A DNA stretch of 64,000 nucleotides from Alcanivorax limicola (GCF_019931215.1 NZ_JAIOUB010000001.1:1085955-1149954); one strand, 5' to 3'. Positions 20,788 through 29,298 are shown, counted from the first letter of the stretch. Program-made: numbers and translations. Notes: a model not told the origin generated them from the letters alone.

Positions 20788-22485
20788 ATGCTGAATACCA
20801 GACTGATCATTGGCACCGCCCTGTGTGCCACAGCGCTTGCCGGCTGCGGGGGCTCCAGCAGCAACAGCGCATCACCCGCACCGTTTTCCTTTGTCGAAGC
20901 AACCGTCGCCAGCGTGCACGAGGCCATCGCTTCCGGCGAAAAAACCTGCGAAGACATCATTCAAGGCTACCTGGATCGCATCGAAGCCTATGACTTCGAC
21001 ATCTCGGGCCCGGAGCTTCGCTCTGTCGTGCGTACCAACCCGGACGCCCTCAATCAGGCCATCGAAAAAGACCTGAACTTCGCCGTCACCGGCATCGATT
21101 CGCCTCTGTACTGTATTCCGGTATTGCCGAAGGACAATATCAATACCGCTGAAATGCCCACCTCCGGCGGCATCACCGCATTCGAGTTCAACCAGCCCAC
21201 CGAAGACGCCTATGTCATCGAACGGCTGCGCGATGCCGGCGCCATCATCATCGGCAAAGCCAACCAGGACGAACTGGCCTTTGGCTTCCGTGGTGAAAGC
21301 TCCATTCGCGGTCTGACCAAAAACGCCTACGATCACTCCCGCGGCGCGGGTGGCTCCTCCTCCGGCAGCGGCACCAGCATCGGTGCCAGCCTGGCCATCT
21401 TCGCGCTGGGCTCCGACACCGGCGGCTCTATTCGCGTGCCGTCATCGGTCGCTGGTCTGGTGGGCATTCGCCCGAGCATGAGACTGGTCAGCCAGGATGG
21501 GGTCATGCCGCTCTCCAGCTGGCAGGACACCGCGGGGCCGATGTGCCGCACCGTGCAGGATTGTGCGCTGGCCATGGATGCACTGGTCGGGTTTGATACC
21601 TCGCCCTACGCCAACCAGCGTTCCGCCTTCGCCATTGACGCGCCGCTGATCAGTTCAGCCGGTGAGTACCAGAGCGTCACGCGCATCCCCGCAAGCTACA
21701 CTGCATTTCTCGAACCTGACGGCCTGAAAGGCGCACGGATCGGTGTGGTGCGCGCGCTGTTCGGTAACGGCAATGGCCAGAATGCGATCGTTCAGACCGT
21801 GCTCGATGACGCCATCGCAAAAATGCGCGCTGCCGGTGCGGTGGTCGAGGATGTCGTGGTGCCTGACCTGAGCACGATCCTGAGCCGCTATTCCAGCCTC
21901 TCCAATCAGGAATTTGCCCGGGACATGGAGATTTATCTGCAAAGCTGGACCAGCGATATGGACGGCCACCTGCGCACCTATCAGGCCATGCAGGACAGCG
22001 GTGGTTATCTGGATCGCAACGCCAACACCATCGCCTCCCGTAACAACATCGGCGAAGACCTGTCGCAGAATGAAAGCTACATTCGCAACACCGTGGAGCG
22101 CCCCGGTTTTGTGCGCCCGCGCCTGATGGCTGCGCTGGACAACATTGATGCGACGGGTCGCCCGGCCGGCCCCGCCTACGATGTGCTGCTCTACCCGACC
22201 CTGCAGGGCCTGGCCGGTTCACTCGGCGGCAGCCCCAGCGCAGGCAGCGCCAACCGCATGAGTCCCTTCTCCGGCTTCCCGGCATTGAGCATGCCCGCAG
22301 GTATGGCAGGCGAAGAGTACGACATCGACCCGGCACTGCCGGTGGGCATGGAATTGCTGGCACGGGAATTCGACGAAGCCACACTGATCCGCATTGCCTA
22401 TGCTTTCCAGGAAACCGTCAAGCCCCGCGCCACACCGGTGCACTACCCGGACCTGGTGGCTGACGCAGGCGGTGAGCTCCCGTAA
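20788..22485 (+). CDS. Amidase-signature-family lipoprotein
   Basis: A lipid-anchored hydrolase of about 565 residues. Starting at 20788 (GGGA about 9 nt upstream) gives a lipoprotein signal peptide with the lipobox LAGC, then a Ser-rich linker. The amidase-signature core shows the catalytic Lys in VLPKDN and the Gly/Ser-rich GGSSSGSG plus SDTGGSIRVPSS that supply the cis-Ser and nucleophilic Ser. Family members hydrolyse amides, including fatty acid amides; the substrate here is unknown. An upstream in-frame ATG at 20755 would bury the signal peptide. A terminator follows. Confidence 0.88.
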   Translation: MLNTRLIIGTALCATALAGCGGSSSNSASPAPFSFVEATVASVHEAIASGEKTCEDIIQGYLDRIEAYDFDISGPELRSVVRTNPDALNQAIEKDLNFAVTGIDSPLYCIPVLPKDNINTAEMPTSGGITAFEFNQPTEDAYVIERLRDAGAIIIGKANQDELAFGFRGESSIRGLTKNAYDHSRGAGGSSSGSGTSIGASLAIFALGSDTGGSIRVPSSVAGLVGIRPSMRLVSQDGVMPLSSWQDTAGPMCRTVQDCALAMDALVGFDTSPYANQRSAFAIDAPLISSAGEYQSVTRIPASYTAFLEPDGLKGARIGVVRALFGNGNGQNAIVQTVLDDAIAKMRAAGAVVEDVVVPDLSTILSRYSSLSNQEFARDMEIYLQSWTSDMDGHLRTYQAMQDSGGYLDRNANTIASRNNIGEDLSQNESYIRNTVERPGFVRPRLMAALDNIDATGRPAGPAYDVLLYPTLQGLAGSLGGSPSAGSANRMSPFSGFPALSMPAGMAGEEYDIDPALPVGMELLAREFDEATLIRIAYAFQETVKPRATPVHYPDLVADAGGELP

Positions 22486-22523
22486 CCGAGTTGATCGTCG
22501 CGCGCCCGAGGCGCAACCGACAA

Positions 22524-22551
22524 CGGCGCACCAATCGGGTGCGCCGTTTTT
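22524..22551 (+). terminator. Rho-independent terminator after the amidase gene
   Basis: A perfect 9-bp stem, CGGCGCACC / GGTGCGCCG (22524-22532 with 22538-22546), is followed by TTTTT, 38 nt after the amidase stop. Confidence 0.9.
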
Positions 22552-22635
22552 GTCGTGCTACATGACGATGCACTGCTACGGCCGCCCCTCTCGACTCAGA
22601 CATTATGCTCAGGGGCTTTGGCGGGAATGTGATGC

Positions 22636-22650
22636 TGGCACGGTTTCTGC
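22636..22650 (+). promoter_or_regulatory. Sigma-54 (RpoN) -24/-12 promoter
   Basis: TGGCACGGTTTCTGC matches the RpoN consensus TGGCACG-N4-TTGC at all but one position. The essential GG (22637-22638) and GC (22649-22650) are exactly 10 nt apart. Transcription would start near 22662, about 95 nt upstream of the gene at 22757. Confidence 0.7.
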
Positions 22651-22756
22651 GTGTAACTCAGTGCATCCACCAAGACAGGGATGCAGGCCCACCGCCTGTG
22701 TAGGTGTCCATGCTGTTGCAAACAGCTGAAGCGTACAGACTTGCGAGCGCAGACCT

Positions 22757-23179
22757 ATGAGTAACGGGACAGATACCAACTGGCTGATGCAATACCGGCT
22801 GCTGCGCCTGGTAAACCAGTGCCGCAGACTGATCCAGTCCGAATTCGGCGTGCGCCTTACCCTGACCGATGAAAACCTGCGCGTTGAGCTTGCCGCTTAC
22901 GCGGGCAGAACACGCACCCAGGCCCTGCAACGGGTGTATGCAGAATTGCGCCTGGCGCTGATTGAATTTGAAGGCCCGGACCCCTTACTGGTCACCCCCG
23001 TGGCGACGCCCAGCCAGCGCCGCTATCGTGGCCAGGTGATGCACACCGAAGAGGAACAAACAGAGGAAGACGGCCTGCCCTCCCTGGCACCGGTTGCCGA
23101 ACTGGCTGGCGCTGCCCAGGCCCAACACAACAAGGCCCACTACAAGCGCATGTATCGCGGCCGCGTCGTCGAGGATTAA
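22757..23179 (+). CDS. Hypothetical protein behind a sigma-54 promoter
   Basis: A 140-residue cytosolic protein I do not recognise. The N-terminal half is helical and moderately basic (NWLMQYRLLRLVNQCRRLIQSEFGVRL), the centre contains VELAAYAGRTRTQALQRVYAELRLAL, and the C-terminal part is acidic (TEEEQTEEDG) before a basic tail. No signal peptide or membrane helix. It follows a good RpoN promoter and converges on DUF2058. Its regulation suggests a nitrogen-, motility- or surface-linked condition, but function is unknown. Confidence 0.7.
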   Translation: MSNGTDTNWLMQYRLLRLVNQCRRLIQSEFGVRLTLTDENLRVELAAYAGRTRTQALQRVYAELRLALIEFEGPDPLLVTPVATPSQRRYRGQVMHTEEEQTEEDGLPSLAPVAELAGAAQAQHNKAHYKRMYRGRVVED

Positions 23180-23199
23180 TTCAGGCGGGCCACTGGCGA

Positions 23200-23751
23200 C
23201 TACCACATCAGGTCGTCGGGCACCTGGTAGGCTGCGTAAGGATCGTCTTCCTCGGCTGGTGCGTTGTTCGGGTTGTTACCCGCAGCGTCGTGAAGCACGA
23301 CCACGACGGCCTCGTCGCGTTCGCGCAGCCGCTTGCCGATCTCCGCAGGCACCACTTCATAACCGCGCCCCTGCCGCACCACTGCCATCTGGCCACGGGC
23401 CAGTGGCTCCACCATCGCCGCAGTGACGTAAATCTTCTGGACCTTGCGTTGATCGGCGAACTGATAGGCCGCTTCGCCACCGCGCCGGTCCAGCTTGTGC
23501 GTATCAATCAGCTGGCTGATCTCGGCGGCCAGCGCGCGGCGCCGGGCCTCTTCCTCACGCTGCTGATTGAGTGCCTTCGAACGCTGCGACTGCTCCTCAC
23601 GCAATGCCTTGGCCCGCGCAGCAACATCTTCTACCGGCTTGCCCTTGGCCTTGCTGGTGCTTTCCTGGCGCTTTTCATGCTCCGCCCGCCTTGCGCGTTT
23701 CTTGTCCGCGAGGCCGGCCTTGAGCAACTGGTCTTTCAATGATCCTGCCAT
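23200..23751 (-). CDS. DUF2058 (YaiL-type) nucleoprotein-like protein
   Basis: A 183-residue highly charged protein matching the DUF2058/YaiL family. It begins MAGSLKDQLLKAGLADKKRARRAEHEKR with a basic coiled-coil N-terminal half, then FADQRKVQKIYV and LARGQMAVVRQGRGYEVVP in a C-terminal globular half. Homologues are annotated as nucleoprotein/polynucleotide-associated, with little experimental basis. It starts 4 bp after the Dyp peroxidase stop, so the two are cotranscribed. Confidence 0.85.
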   Translation of the reverse strand: MAGSLKDQLLKAGLADKKRARRAEHEKRQESTSKAKGKPVEDVAARAKALREEQSQRSKALNQQREEEARRRALAAEISQLIDTHKLDRRGGEAAYQFADQRKVQKIYVTAAMVEPLARGQMAVVRQGRGYEVVPAEIGKRLRERDEAVVVVLHDAAGNNPNNAPAEEDDPYAAYQVPDDLMW

Positions 23752-23755
23752 GACG

Positions 23756-24649
23756 CTATTCCGGACTGGAGAGGGATTTCAGGAATGTCGTAGTCGGCGC
23801 ATACCACCAGGAACTCATCACCGGTGACGAGAAAGTGGTCAGCCTGTCGCGCACGCCATCCTCAATCATGCCGTACATACGCCGCAACAAATAATCGAAG
23901 CGATCCAGCTCGCAACTGAAGGCCACAAAATAACTGCCATGCTCCGTGGTATTGCCATAGGGCACACCGCGACGCCAGATCTTCTGCGGCACACCGTCGC
24001 GGGCGACATCTGTGCGGCCCACATGGGCGTCCGCCGGCATGTCTTCATCAGAGAACTCTACCGCATCTGCCTTGGTGCGGCCGATCACGCGCTCTTGCTC
24101 CGGCACGGACAGCGCATCGAACGCATCCAGATCATGAATCCATTTTTGTGTCAGCACGAAGCTGCCACCGGCACCGGGATGTCCTTCCGCGACCAGCGCC
24201 GCCTTGCGCGCCTGCGCCCCCTCCGGGTTGCCAATGCCATCAACAAAACCAGTCAGGTCGCGCATGTCATGATACACAAAGGCATTGATATCCAGCTGCG
24301 TGCTGAAACGATCGCCGAGCGCACGATGTACCGCCAGCGCTGCGTCAAAACCGTGACTGCGATCCGGTGTCTGGACCCAGACCAGCAAATCGCCCTGGGT
24401 CGCCGGCACCTGGCCTTCCAGCGAAAACGGCGGGAAATCAAAGCGCCCACCCAACATCGCCCACAGCTGCGGGCCGAAGGCCAACGTGATCAGGACATCA
24501 TCGCCGCCCAGCGCCAGCACCGCAGACAACGCCTCGCGCACATCCGCCTCGGCTACTCCGCGGGCCAGTGCATATTCGAGAAAGACCTGATCGCCAAAAC
24601 GCTTGTCGAAAATTCCGGGCTGAAACACCCCTGTTTGAACATCTGTCAC
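23756..24649 (-). CDS. Dyp-type heme peroxidase
   Basis: This dye-decolorising peroxidase uses H2O2 through a heme. The diagnostic GFVDGIGNPEG (GxxDG motif with the distal Asp) is in the middle of the protein, and a C-terminal segment contains the histidine-rich heme pocket region around EHGSYFVAFSCELDRF. A GTG at 24649 is chosen because AGGGGAG lies 9 nt upstream; it gives 297 residues beginning (M)TDVQTGVFQPGIFDK, as in homologues. No signal peptide, so the enzyme is cytosolic or encapsulin-loaded; no encapsulin gene is nearby. Confidence 0.9.
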   Translation of the reverse strand: MTDVQTGVFQPGIFDKRFGDQVFLEYALARGVAEADVREALSAVLALGGDDVLITLAFGPQLWAMLGGRFDFPPFSLEGQVPATQGDLLVWVQTPDRSHGFDAALAVHRALGDRFSTQLDINAFVYHDMRDLTGFVDGIGNPEGAQARKAALVAEGHPGAGGSFVLTQKWIHDLDAFDALSVPEQERVIGRTKADAVEFSDEDMPADAHVGRTDVARDGVPQKIWRRGVPYGNTTEHGSYFVAFSCELDRFDYLLRRMYGMIEDGVRDRLTTFSSPVMSSWWYAPTTTFLKSLSSPE

Positions 24650-24735
24650 GCTGATTGGCTCCCCTGATGTAATGCCCCTGTCGGGGCGGCTATACCATAG
24701 CAATCAGGCCCGGACACTGCCAGCAGCAGCATGAA

Positions 24736-24754
24736 CTGCCGGTGAACCCGGCAG
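24736..24754 (-). terminator. Weak hairpin after aidB
   Basis: CTGCCGG / CCGGCAG form a 7-bp stem with a 5-nt loop, 44 nt past the aidB stop. No T-run follows on the minus strand, so termination strength is doubtful. Confidence 0.35.
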
Positions 24755-24797
24755 CCCGTTTGCGCTCGGTTGCCGGGCACGGTTGCGAGGAGCCGCA

Positions 24798-26540
24798 TCA
24801 GGCAATACGCGGGTCCGCACGCTCAAGAATGGCCGCAATATCCAGCCCCGTGGGCAAGGTGCCATAGTTGCGATCACCCTGGCTGCCCAGACGGGACGCG
24901 ATGAACGCCTCCGCCACCGCATCATTGCCCGCGCGCACCAACAGACTGGCCTGCATGGTCAGGGAAAGCTGATCCACCAGCTGCCGCGCCCGGTACTCGA
25001 TCTGATCCGGCGCCTTGTGCAACCCGGCGAAGGTTTGCTGCAATCCGTGAACCGCCTGATCCAGCCTCTTGCTGGCGCCGGTCGTGGTGGCCATCTCGGC
25101 AAACCAGGTATCGAGCACCGCCGGTGTTTTTGCCAGCGCGCGCAACATATCCAGCGCCTGCACATTGCCGGAGCCTTCCCAGATCGCATTGATCGGCGCC
25201 TCGCGATACAAGCGCGCCATGATGAAATCTTCCGTCACACCGTTACCGCCCAGGCACTCCATCGCCTCATAGGCATGAAACGGCGTGCGTTTGCAGATCC
25301 AGTATTTGCCCGCCGGCAGGCCCAGTCGCAGCAGCAGCTTTTCGTGCTGACTGTCGTGCTGACTGCCCGGCACTGCGGCGCTCTTGTCCAATGCTTCCGC
25401 CATACGCATGGCAATCGCCAGCGAGCCTTCCACTTCCAACTGCAAATCCGCCAGCACATTCCGCATCAACGGCTGATCAATCAGCGTCTGCCCGAACGCA
25501 CTGCGCCCGGCAGCATGATTGACAGCCTGCGCCACCGCCTGACGCTGCCCCGCCGCCGAACCGATCATGCAATCAAAACGGGTCATGGCCACCATCTCGA
25601 TAATCGCCGGCACACCACGCCCTTCCTCGCCGACCATCCAGCCGAGCGCACCGCGCATTTCGATTTCGGAGGAGGCGTTGGACACGTTGCCCATCTTGTT
25701 CTTCAGACGCTGCACCTGAATCGGATTCTTGCTGCCATCCGGACGCCAGCGCGGCACCAGAAAACAGCTCAACCCGCCCGCAGATTGCCCCAGCACCAGA
25801 AAACCGTCGCACATGGGCGCAGAGGTGAACCACTTGTGCCCGACCAGCTCATAGGCCTCCCCCGGCCCCGTCGCCGCCAGGGGCACAGCCGTCGTCGTGT
25901 TGGCGCGCACATCCGAGCCACCCTGCTTCTCGGTCATGCCCATGCCGATCGTCAGCGCCTGCTTTTCGGTATGCGGCACATTACGCGGGTCATAGGCATT
26001 GTTGAGCACCTTCGGCAGCCATTGCTCGGCAATAGACGGCGTCAATTTCAGCGACGGCACCGAAGCGAACGTCATGGTCAACGGACACCCGTGCCCCGCC
26101 TCCGCCTGGGCCTGCAGATAACACATGGCCGCCCGTGCCACATGCGCACCCGGTCGGGGATCGGTCCAGGGCGACGAATGCACGCCGGCTTCCAGCCCCA
26201 GTTTCATCAGCCGGTGGTAGGCATCGTGATAGCGCACCAGATCCACCCGGTAGCCCTGCCGATCATGGGAATGAAACTGCGGCTTGAACTCGTTGGCCAG
26301 AAACCCCCACTCGATCACCTCGGCACTGCCCGTGCGCGCACCGTGGGCAGACAAGCGCGCTTGCGCCCACCCGCCCCCGTGGCGCTGCACGGCCTCACGC
26401 AGTGCCGTATCTGTGTCATAGGCGTTGTAGTCCTGCAACGGCGGCGCCTGATTGAACACCTCATGGGTATTGGCCAGCGGCGCCGCGTTGGCCGCCTGCT
26501 TCAGGGCCATCTCATCGTGCTGTGATGTGGGCTTGTTCAT
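24798..26540 (-). CDS. aidB: AidB-like acyl-CoA dehydrogenase
   Basis: A 580-residue flavoprotein of the AidB branch. The N-terminal THEVFNQAPPLQDYNAY corresponds to the AidB arm, GMGMTEKQGGSDVRANTT to the flavin-binding region, GLSCFLVPRWRPDG and KMGNVSNASSEIEM to the core, and AMECLGGNGVTED to the C-terminal helical domain. E. coli AidB binds DNA and is part of the alkylation response; other members act as acyl-CoA dehydrogenases. ATG 26540 is set by AGGAG 6 nt upstream. It overlaps the preceding tetR gene by 29 bp, so both share a transcript. Confidence 0.88.
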   Translation of the reverse strand: MNKPTSQHDEMALKQAANAAPLANTHEVFNQAPPLQDYNAYDTDTALREAVQRHGGGWAQARLSAHGARTGSAEVIEWGFLANEFKPQFHSHDRQGYRVDLVRYHDAYHRLMKLGLEAGVHSSPWTDPRPGAHVARAAMCYLQAQAEAGHGCPLTMTFASVPSLKLTPSIAEQWLPKVLNNAYDPRNVPHTEKQALTIGMGMTEKQGGSDVRANTTTAVPLAATGPGEAYELVGHKWFTSAPMCDGFLVLGQSAGGLSCFLVPRWRPDGSKNPIQVQRLKNKMGNVSNASSEIEMRGALGWMVGEEGRGVPAIIEMVAMTRFDCMIGSAAGQRQAVAQAVNHAAGRSAFGQTLIDQPLMRNVLADLQLEVEGSLAIAMRMAEALDKSAAVPGSQHDSQHEKLLLRLGLPAGKYWICKRTPFHAYEAMECLGGNGVTEDFIMARLYREAPINAIWEGSGNVQALDMLRALAKTPAVLDTWFAEMATTTGASKRLDQAVHGLQQTFAGLHKAPDQIEYRARQLVDQLSLTMQASLLVRAGNDAVAEAFIASRLGSQGDRNYGTLPTGLDIAAILERADPRIA

Positions 26541-27162
26541 GACGGTCTCCTTCATGTTCTGTGGTGTCGGGCAGGCCTGTCGCACGCAGGCAAAACGTCG
26601 TGATATCGGCAATCAGCTCATCGTTACCGGCGTCGGCAGCCAGCGGACCGATCAACGCTTCCGCCAGTGCTCCGACCAGCGCCGCCGCCACAAGCTGCGA
26701 GGGCTGTGGCGGCAACTCACCGGTACGAATGCCTTGTTCGATCAGCGCCTGAAAGGCATCGCGGTAGGCGGCCCGGTATATCAACCGGGCCTCATCCACC
26801 GCCGGGTCCACGGGTTCGGCAATCAACGCCCAGGCCAGCCTCGGTGCGCGCAGTGCGCGCAGGCTGAACACGCGAATCGCCGCCACCAAGCGGCTCGCCA
26901 CGGCGCCGTCACCCTCAAGCGCGGTGCGAACTGCCGCGACCTCACGCTCGGTCGCCACGCGGAATACTTCTGCGGCCAGTTGGTCCTTGGCATCGAAGTA
27001 GCGATAAACGGTCCCTACGCCGACCTCGGCACGCAGCGCCAGCGCCTGCACGGTCAGGGCGGCAAATCCGCCCTCACGCACCAGGGCTTCTGCGGCCCCC
27101 AACAGCGCCTGCCGCTGTGCAGCCTTGCGTTCGCGTACCCGCAGGGTTTCTCGGTAGGCCAT
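26512..27162 (-). CDS. TetR/AcrR-family transcriptional regulator
   Basis: A 216-residue repressor-type protein. The N-terminal helix-turn-helix (about residues 14-60) reads LLGAAEALVREGGFAALTVQALALRAEVGVGTVYRYFDAKDQL in full family form; the remaining helical part would bind the inducer. The stop lies 29 bp inside aidB, so it probably controls aidB and itself. A nested inverted repeat just upstream of its start is the likely operator. Confidence 0.92.
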   Translation of the reverse strand: MAYRETLRVRERKAAQRQALLGAAEALVREGGFAALTVQALALRAEVGVGTVYRYFDAKDQLAAEVFRVATEREVAAVRTALEGDGAVASRLVAAIRVFSLRALRAPRLAWALIAEPVDPAVDEARLIYRAAYRDAFQALIEQGIRTGELPPQPSQLVAAALVGALAEALIGPLAADAGNDELIADITTFCLRATGLPDTTEHEGDRHEQAHITAR

Positions 27163-27166
27163 AGTC

Positions 27167-27209
27167 GGAATCTCTATTCACTCTTTTAACAAGTGAATCA
27201 CTGTTCCGA
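27167..27209. promoter_or_regulatory. Nested dyad upstream of tetR-aidB (operator candidate)
   Basis: ATTCACT (27176-27182) and AGTGAAT (27192-27198) form an inverted repeat with a 9-nt spacer. It lies inside a wider dyad CGGAA (27167) / TTCCG (27205). The dyad ends within 10-40 nt of the tetR ATG, the usual position of an autoregulatory TetR operator. Confidence 0.5.
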
Positions 27210-27275
27210 CCTTTGTGCAAGTCCAGAGCAGCTCGTTTCGGGTGTTTGCCATTCTTTGTTGGTGTTGGTGGTTGT

Positions 27276-27393
27276 GGCCCTCGGGGGGCGGGGATGTATT
27301 TTCAGGACCCGCCGTAAATACGTCCCTGTAGGCTTGTGTTCGACATCCCTGTCTCACACAGTCCTGAAAATACATCCCCGCCCCCCGAGGGCC
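27276..27393. repeat. Perfect 33-bp inverted repeat, left module
   Basis: The left arm (27276-27308, from GGCCCTCGGGGGG to TTTTCAGGAC) and the right arm (27361-27393) are exact reverse complements flanking a 52-nt loop. The transcript on either strand would fold into a very stable stem. Confidence 0.95.
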
Positions 27394-27488
27394 GTCATGC
27401 GCAGCCTGACTAACAAACTCGAAGCCAACTGCCGGTTTTGTTCCTCCAGAAAGTTGAGACAAACCACCAGACTTGGAATCTCCTGCCA

Positions 27489-27599
27489 GCGTTGAGCCGG
27501 GGTATGCCCTGTAGGGACCTCTTTGGCCATGGATGGCCAAAGCGCGAGCGCCCAGGGACGGCTTGAGCGGTCCCGGAAGGGCATACCCCGGCTCAACGC
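27489..27599. repeat. 22-bp inverted repeat, right module
   Basis: Arms at 27489-27510 and 27578-27599 (core GTTGAGCCGGGGTATGCCCT) pair perfectly. Inner pairs GGGACC/GGTCCC (27513, 27569) and the 20-nt palindrome at 27522-27541 extend the folded structure. Confidence 0.9.
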
Positions 27600-27895
27600 G
27601 TACTCTCTGGAGGGTGACCAGTCCCGCCGGAGGACCGTCGCTCGCCGACCGTTAAGGCGTGTCCTGAAAACCTTTCCTTCCGCCGAGGGCCACAACCATC
27701 AACACCAACAAAGAATGGAAAGCCCCACCAGTTCACGCACTACCCAACAACGAAGCCAAAATGAAAATTTAGTAAAAACAAACACTTGGAGAAAATTTCC
27801 CCACGCACGCTGTGACATACTGACTATCACCAATACCCCAAGACACGCTGCGCCCCCCACACCGCAGCCACCAGAACCGGATCAGGAGAACAATC

Positions 27896-28246
27896 ATGCC
27901 CCAGGGGATACTGCGCCACCGCCTGCTTAATGCACTGCTGATCTTCATGTTGATCGGCGTCACCGCACCAGCCGCCCACGCCGGTATTGTCGGCACGGAT
28001 TACCTGCTCCACGAGCAAGCGGTAAGCGAGGAACGGCAACGACTGGCAACCTTGCTGGAACGGGATGATGTGCAAGCCGCGTTGATGGCCCATGGCGTCA
28101 GCGCCGGGGACGCCGCCGAGCGGGTGGCGAGCCTCAGTGAGCAGGAATTGCAGGCCTTCGGTGCGCAGATGGATGAGCTGCCTGCCGGCGCCGGTGCGGT
28201 GACCATCCTGCTGGTGCTGATTCTGCTGATCCTGATTCTGCGCTAG
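27896..28246 (+). CDS. PA2779-family small exported protein
   Basis: A 116-residue protein with an N-terminal signal peptide ending near AAHA|GIVGTD, a helical acidic middle (EERQRLATLLERDDVQAALMAHGV..GDAAERVASLSEQELQAF), and a C-terminal hydrophobic segment (VTILLVLILLILILR) that would anchor it in the membrane. The pattern matches the PA2779 family. It precedes the PA2778-like cysteine peptidase by 19 bp, the conserved partner. The molecular role is unknown. Confidence 0.85.
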   Translation: MPQGILRHRLLNALLIFMLIGVTAPAAHAGIVGTDYLLHEQAVSEERQRLATLLERDDVQAALMAHGVSAGDAAERVASLSEQELQAFGAQMDELPAGAGAVTILLVLILLILILR

Positions 28247-28265
28247 GCAAGGCGTAACGGCGGAC

Positions 28266-29282
28266 ATGATCTCTGTTGCGCGGACAGCCGCGCGAACGGC
28301 GTGCGCCCGCACGGTCTGCCTGCTGGTCCTGGCGCTGCTTCTCGGCGCCTGCGCCAGCCGCACGCCTCTCACCGATGATCTCTCGCGGCACGGTTTCTCA
28401 GAGCATGGCTCAGCAGAGAACGGCTCAGCAGGGCCATCCGTCATTGAGCTGACGGACGTGCCCTTCCATCCCCAGCGTCGCTACCAGTGCGGTCCTGCCG
28501 CGCTCGCCACCGTGTTGGAGTATGCCGGGCATCCGGCGGATGTCGCGCAGCTGCGGGACCGGGTTTACGTGCCGGCGCGGCGCGGTAGTCTGCAGCCTGA
28601 GATGCGCGCGGCGGTGCGTGATTATGGTCTGCTGCCATTGGCGCACCCGGCGGATATGCGGATGCTGGCCAGCAATCTCGCGCAGGGTTATCCGGTGCTG
28701 GTGATGCAGAATCTGGGATTCGAGCGCTTGCCGATCTGGCATTACGCGGTGGTGGTGGGCATTGATCTCGAGGCGGGCAACGTCATTTTGCGTTCGGGGA
28801 CGCAACAGCGCGAAACGCTGTCGCTGAAGCGGTTCGAGCGGAGTTGGGCGCGCGCCGCGCACTGGGGAATGACCTTGCACGCGCCGGATGCGGTGCCCGC
28901 GCATGCCACGGAGCAAACCTGGCTACAGGCCGCTGCGCCATTTGAGCAGACCGGGTCGCCGGGGGTGGCGGAAGTCGCTTACTCAGCTGCGCTTGAGCGT
29001 TGGCCGCAAAGTTTTCATGCGCAGATGGGGCTGGGCAACGTGCAGTATCAGCGCGGTCGGTTTGACGATGCAGAGGTCGCGTTCCGGCGCGCGACGACGC
29101 TCGATGCGGCGCACCCTGCCGGTTGGCACAATCTTGCCTGGGCCTTGATCCGGCAACAGCGCTTCAGTGATGCTGAAGCGCCCGCGCGGCAGGCGGCGGC
29201 GATGGCTGCTGATGAGAGCAGCCGCTATCGCAGTGCGCTGGAGGCACTGCAAGCGCAGCACCCTTCTGCTGGCAATGAATGA
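28266..29282 (+). CDS. PA2778-family cysteine peptidase lipoprotein with TPR repeats
   Basis: A 338-residue lipoprotein (lipobox LGAC near residue 28). A C39-like papain-fold domain follows, with the catalytic Cys in YQCGPAALATVLEYAG and His in IWHYAVVVGI. The C-terminal third has tetratricopeptide-like repeats (GVAEVAYSAALERWPQ, FDDAEVAFRRATTLDAAHPAGWHNLAWAL). A short degenerate repeat (HGSAENGSAG-like) lies in the linker. Codons are richer in G/T-ending forms than in neighbouring plus-strand genes. It is paired with the PA2779-like gene; the substrate is unknown. Confidence 0.87.
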   Translation: MISVARTAARTACARTVCLLVLALLLGACASRTPLTDDLSRHGFSEHGSAENGSAGPSVIELTDVPFHPQRRYQCGPAALATVLEYAGHPADVAQLRDRVYVPARRGSLQPEMRAAVRDYGLLPLAHPADMRMLASNLAQGYPVLVMQNLGFERLPIWHYAVVVGIDLEAGNVILRSGTQQRETLSLKRFERSWARAAHWGMTLHAPDAVPAHATEQTWLQAAAPFEQTGSPGVAEVAYSAALERWPQSFHAQMGLGNVQYQRGRFDDAEVAFRRATTLDAAHPAGWHNLAWALIRQQRFSDAEAPARQAAAMAADESSRYRSALEALQAQHPSAGNE

Positions 29283-29298
29283 CCCGCTTCGACGTGCT

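Larger units (their letters stand above)
27249..27718. repeat. Nested palindromic repeat element (470 bp, non-coding)
   Basis: The ends, 27249-27284 and 27683-27718, are 36-bp inverted repeats matching at 35 of 36 positions (CCATTCTTTGTTGG ... GTGGCCCTCGG). Inside is a perfect 33-bp inverted repeat (27276-27308 with 27361-27393) and a second palindromic module (27489-27510 with 27578-27599) that encloses TTTGGCCAT-GG-ATGGCCAAA. No transposase or credible gene is present. Related end sequences recur at 38512-38564 and 63968-64000, so this is a dispersed, probably non-autonomous, repeat family. Confidence 0.85.

Noticed and set aside
24783-26525. 580-codon open frame antisense to aidB
   Set aside because: Arg/His-rich mirror of a well-supported gene, with no ribosome-binding site or domain.
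27310-27650. Small proteins encoded inside the repeat element
   Set aside because: The open frames are short, run through palindromic arms, and have no ribosome-binding sites.
27249-27718. Insertion sequence or CRISPR array
   Set aside because: No transposase-like frame is present, and the repeats are nested inverted arms rather than regularly spaced direct repeats.
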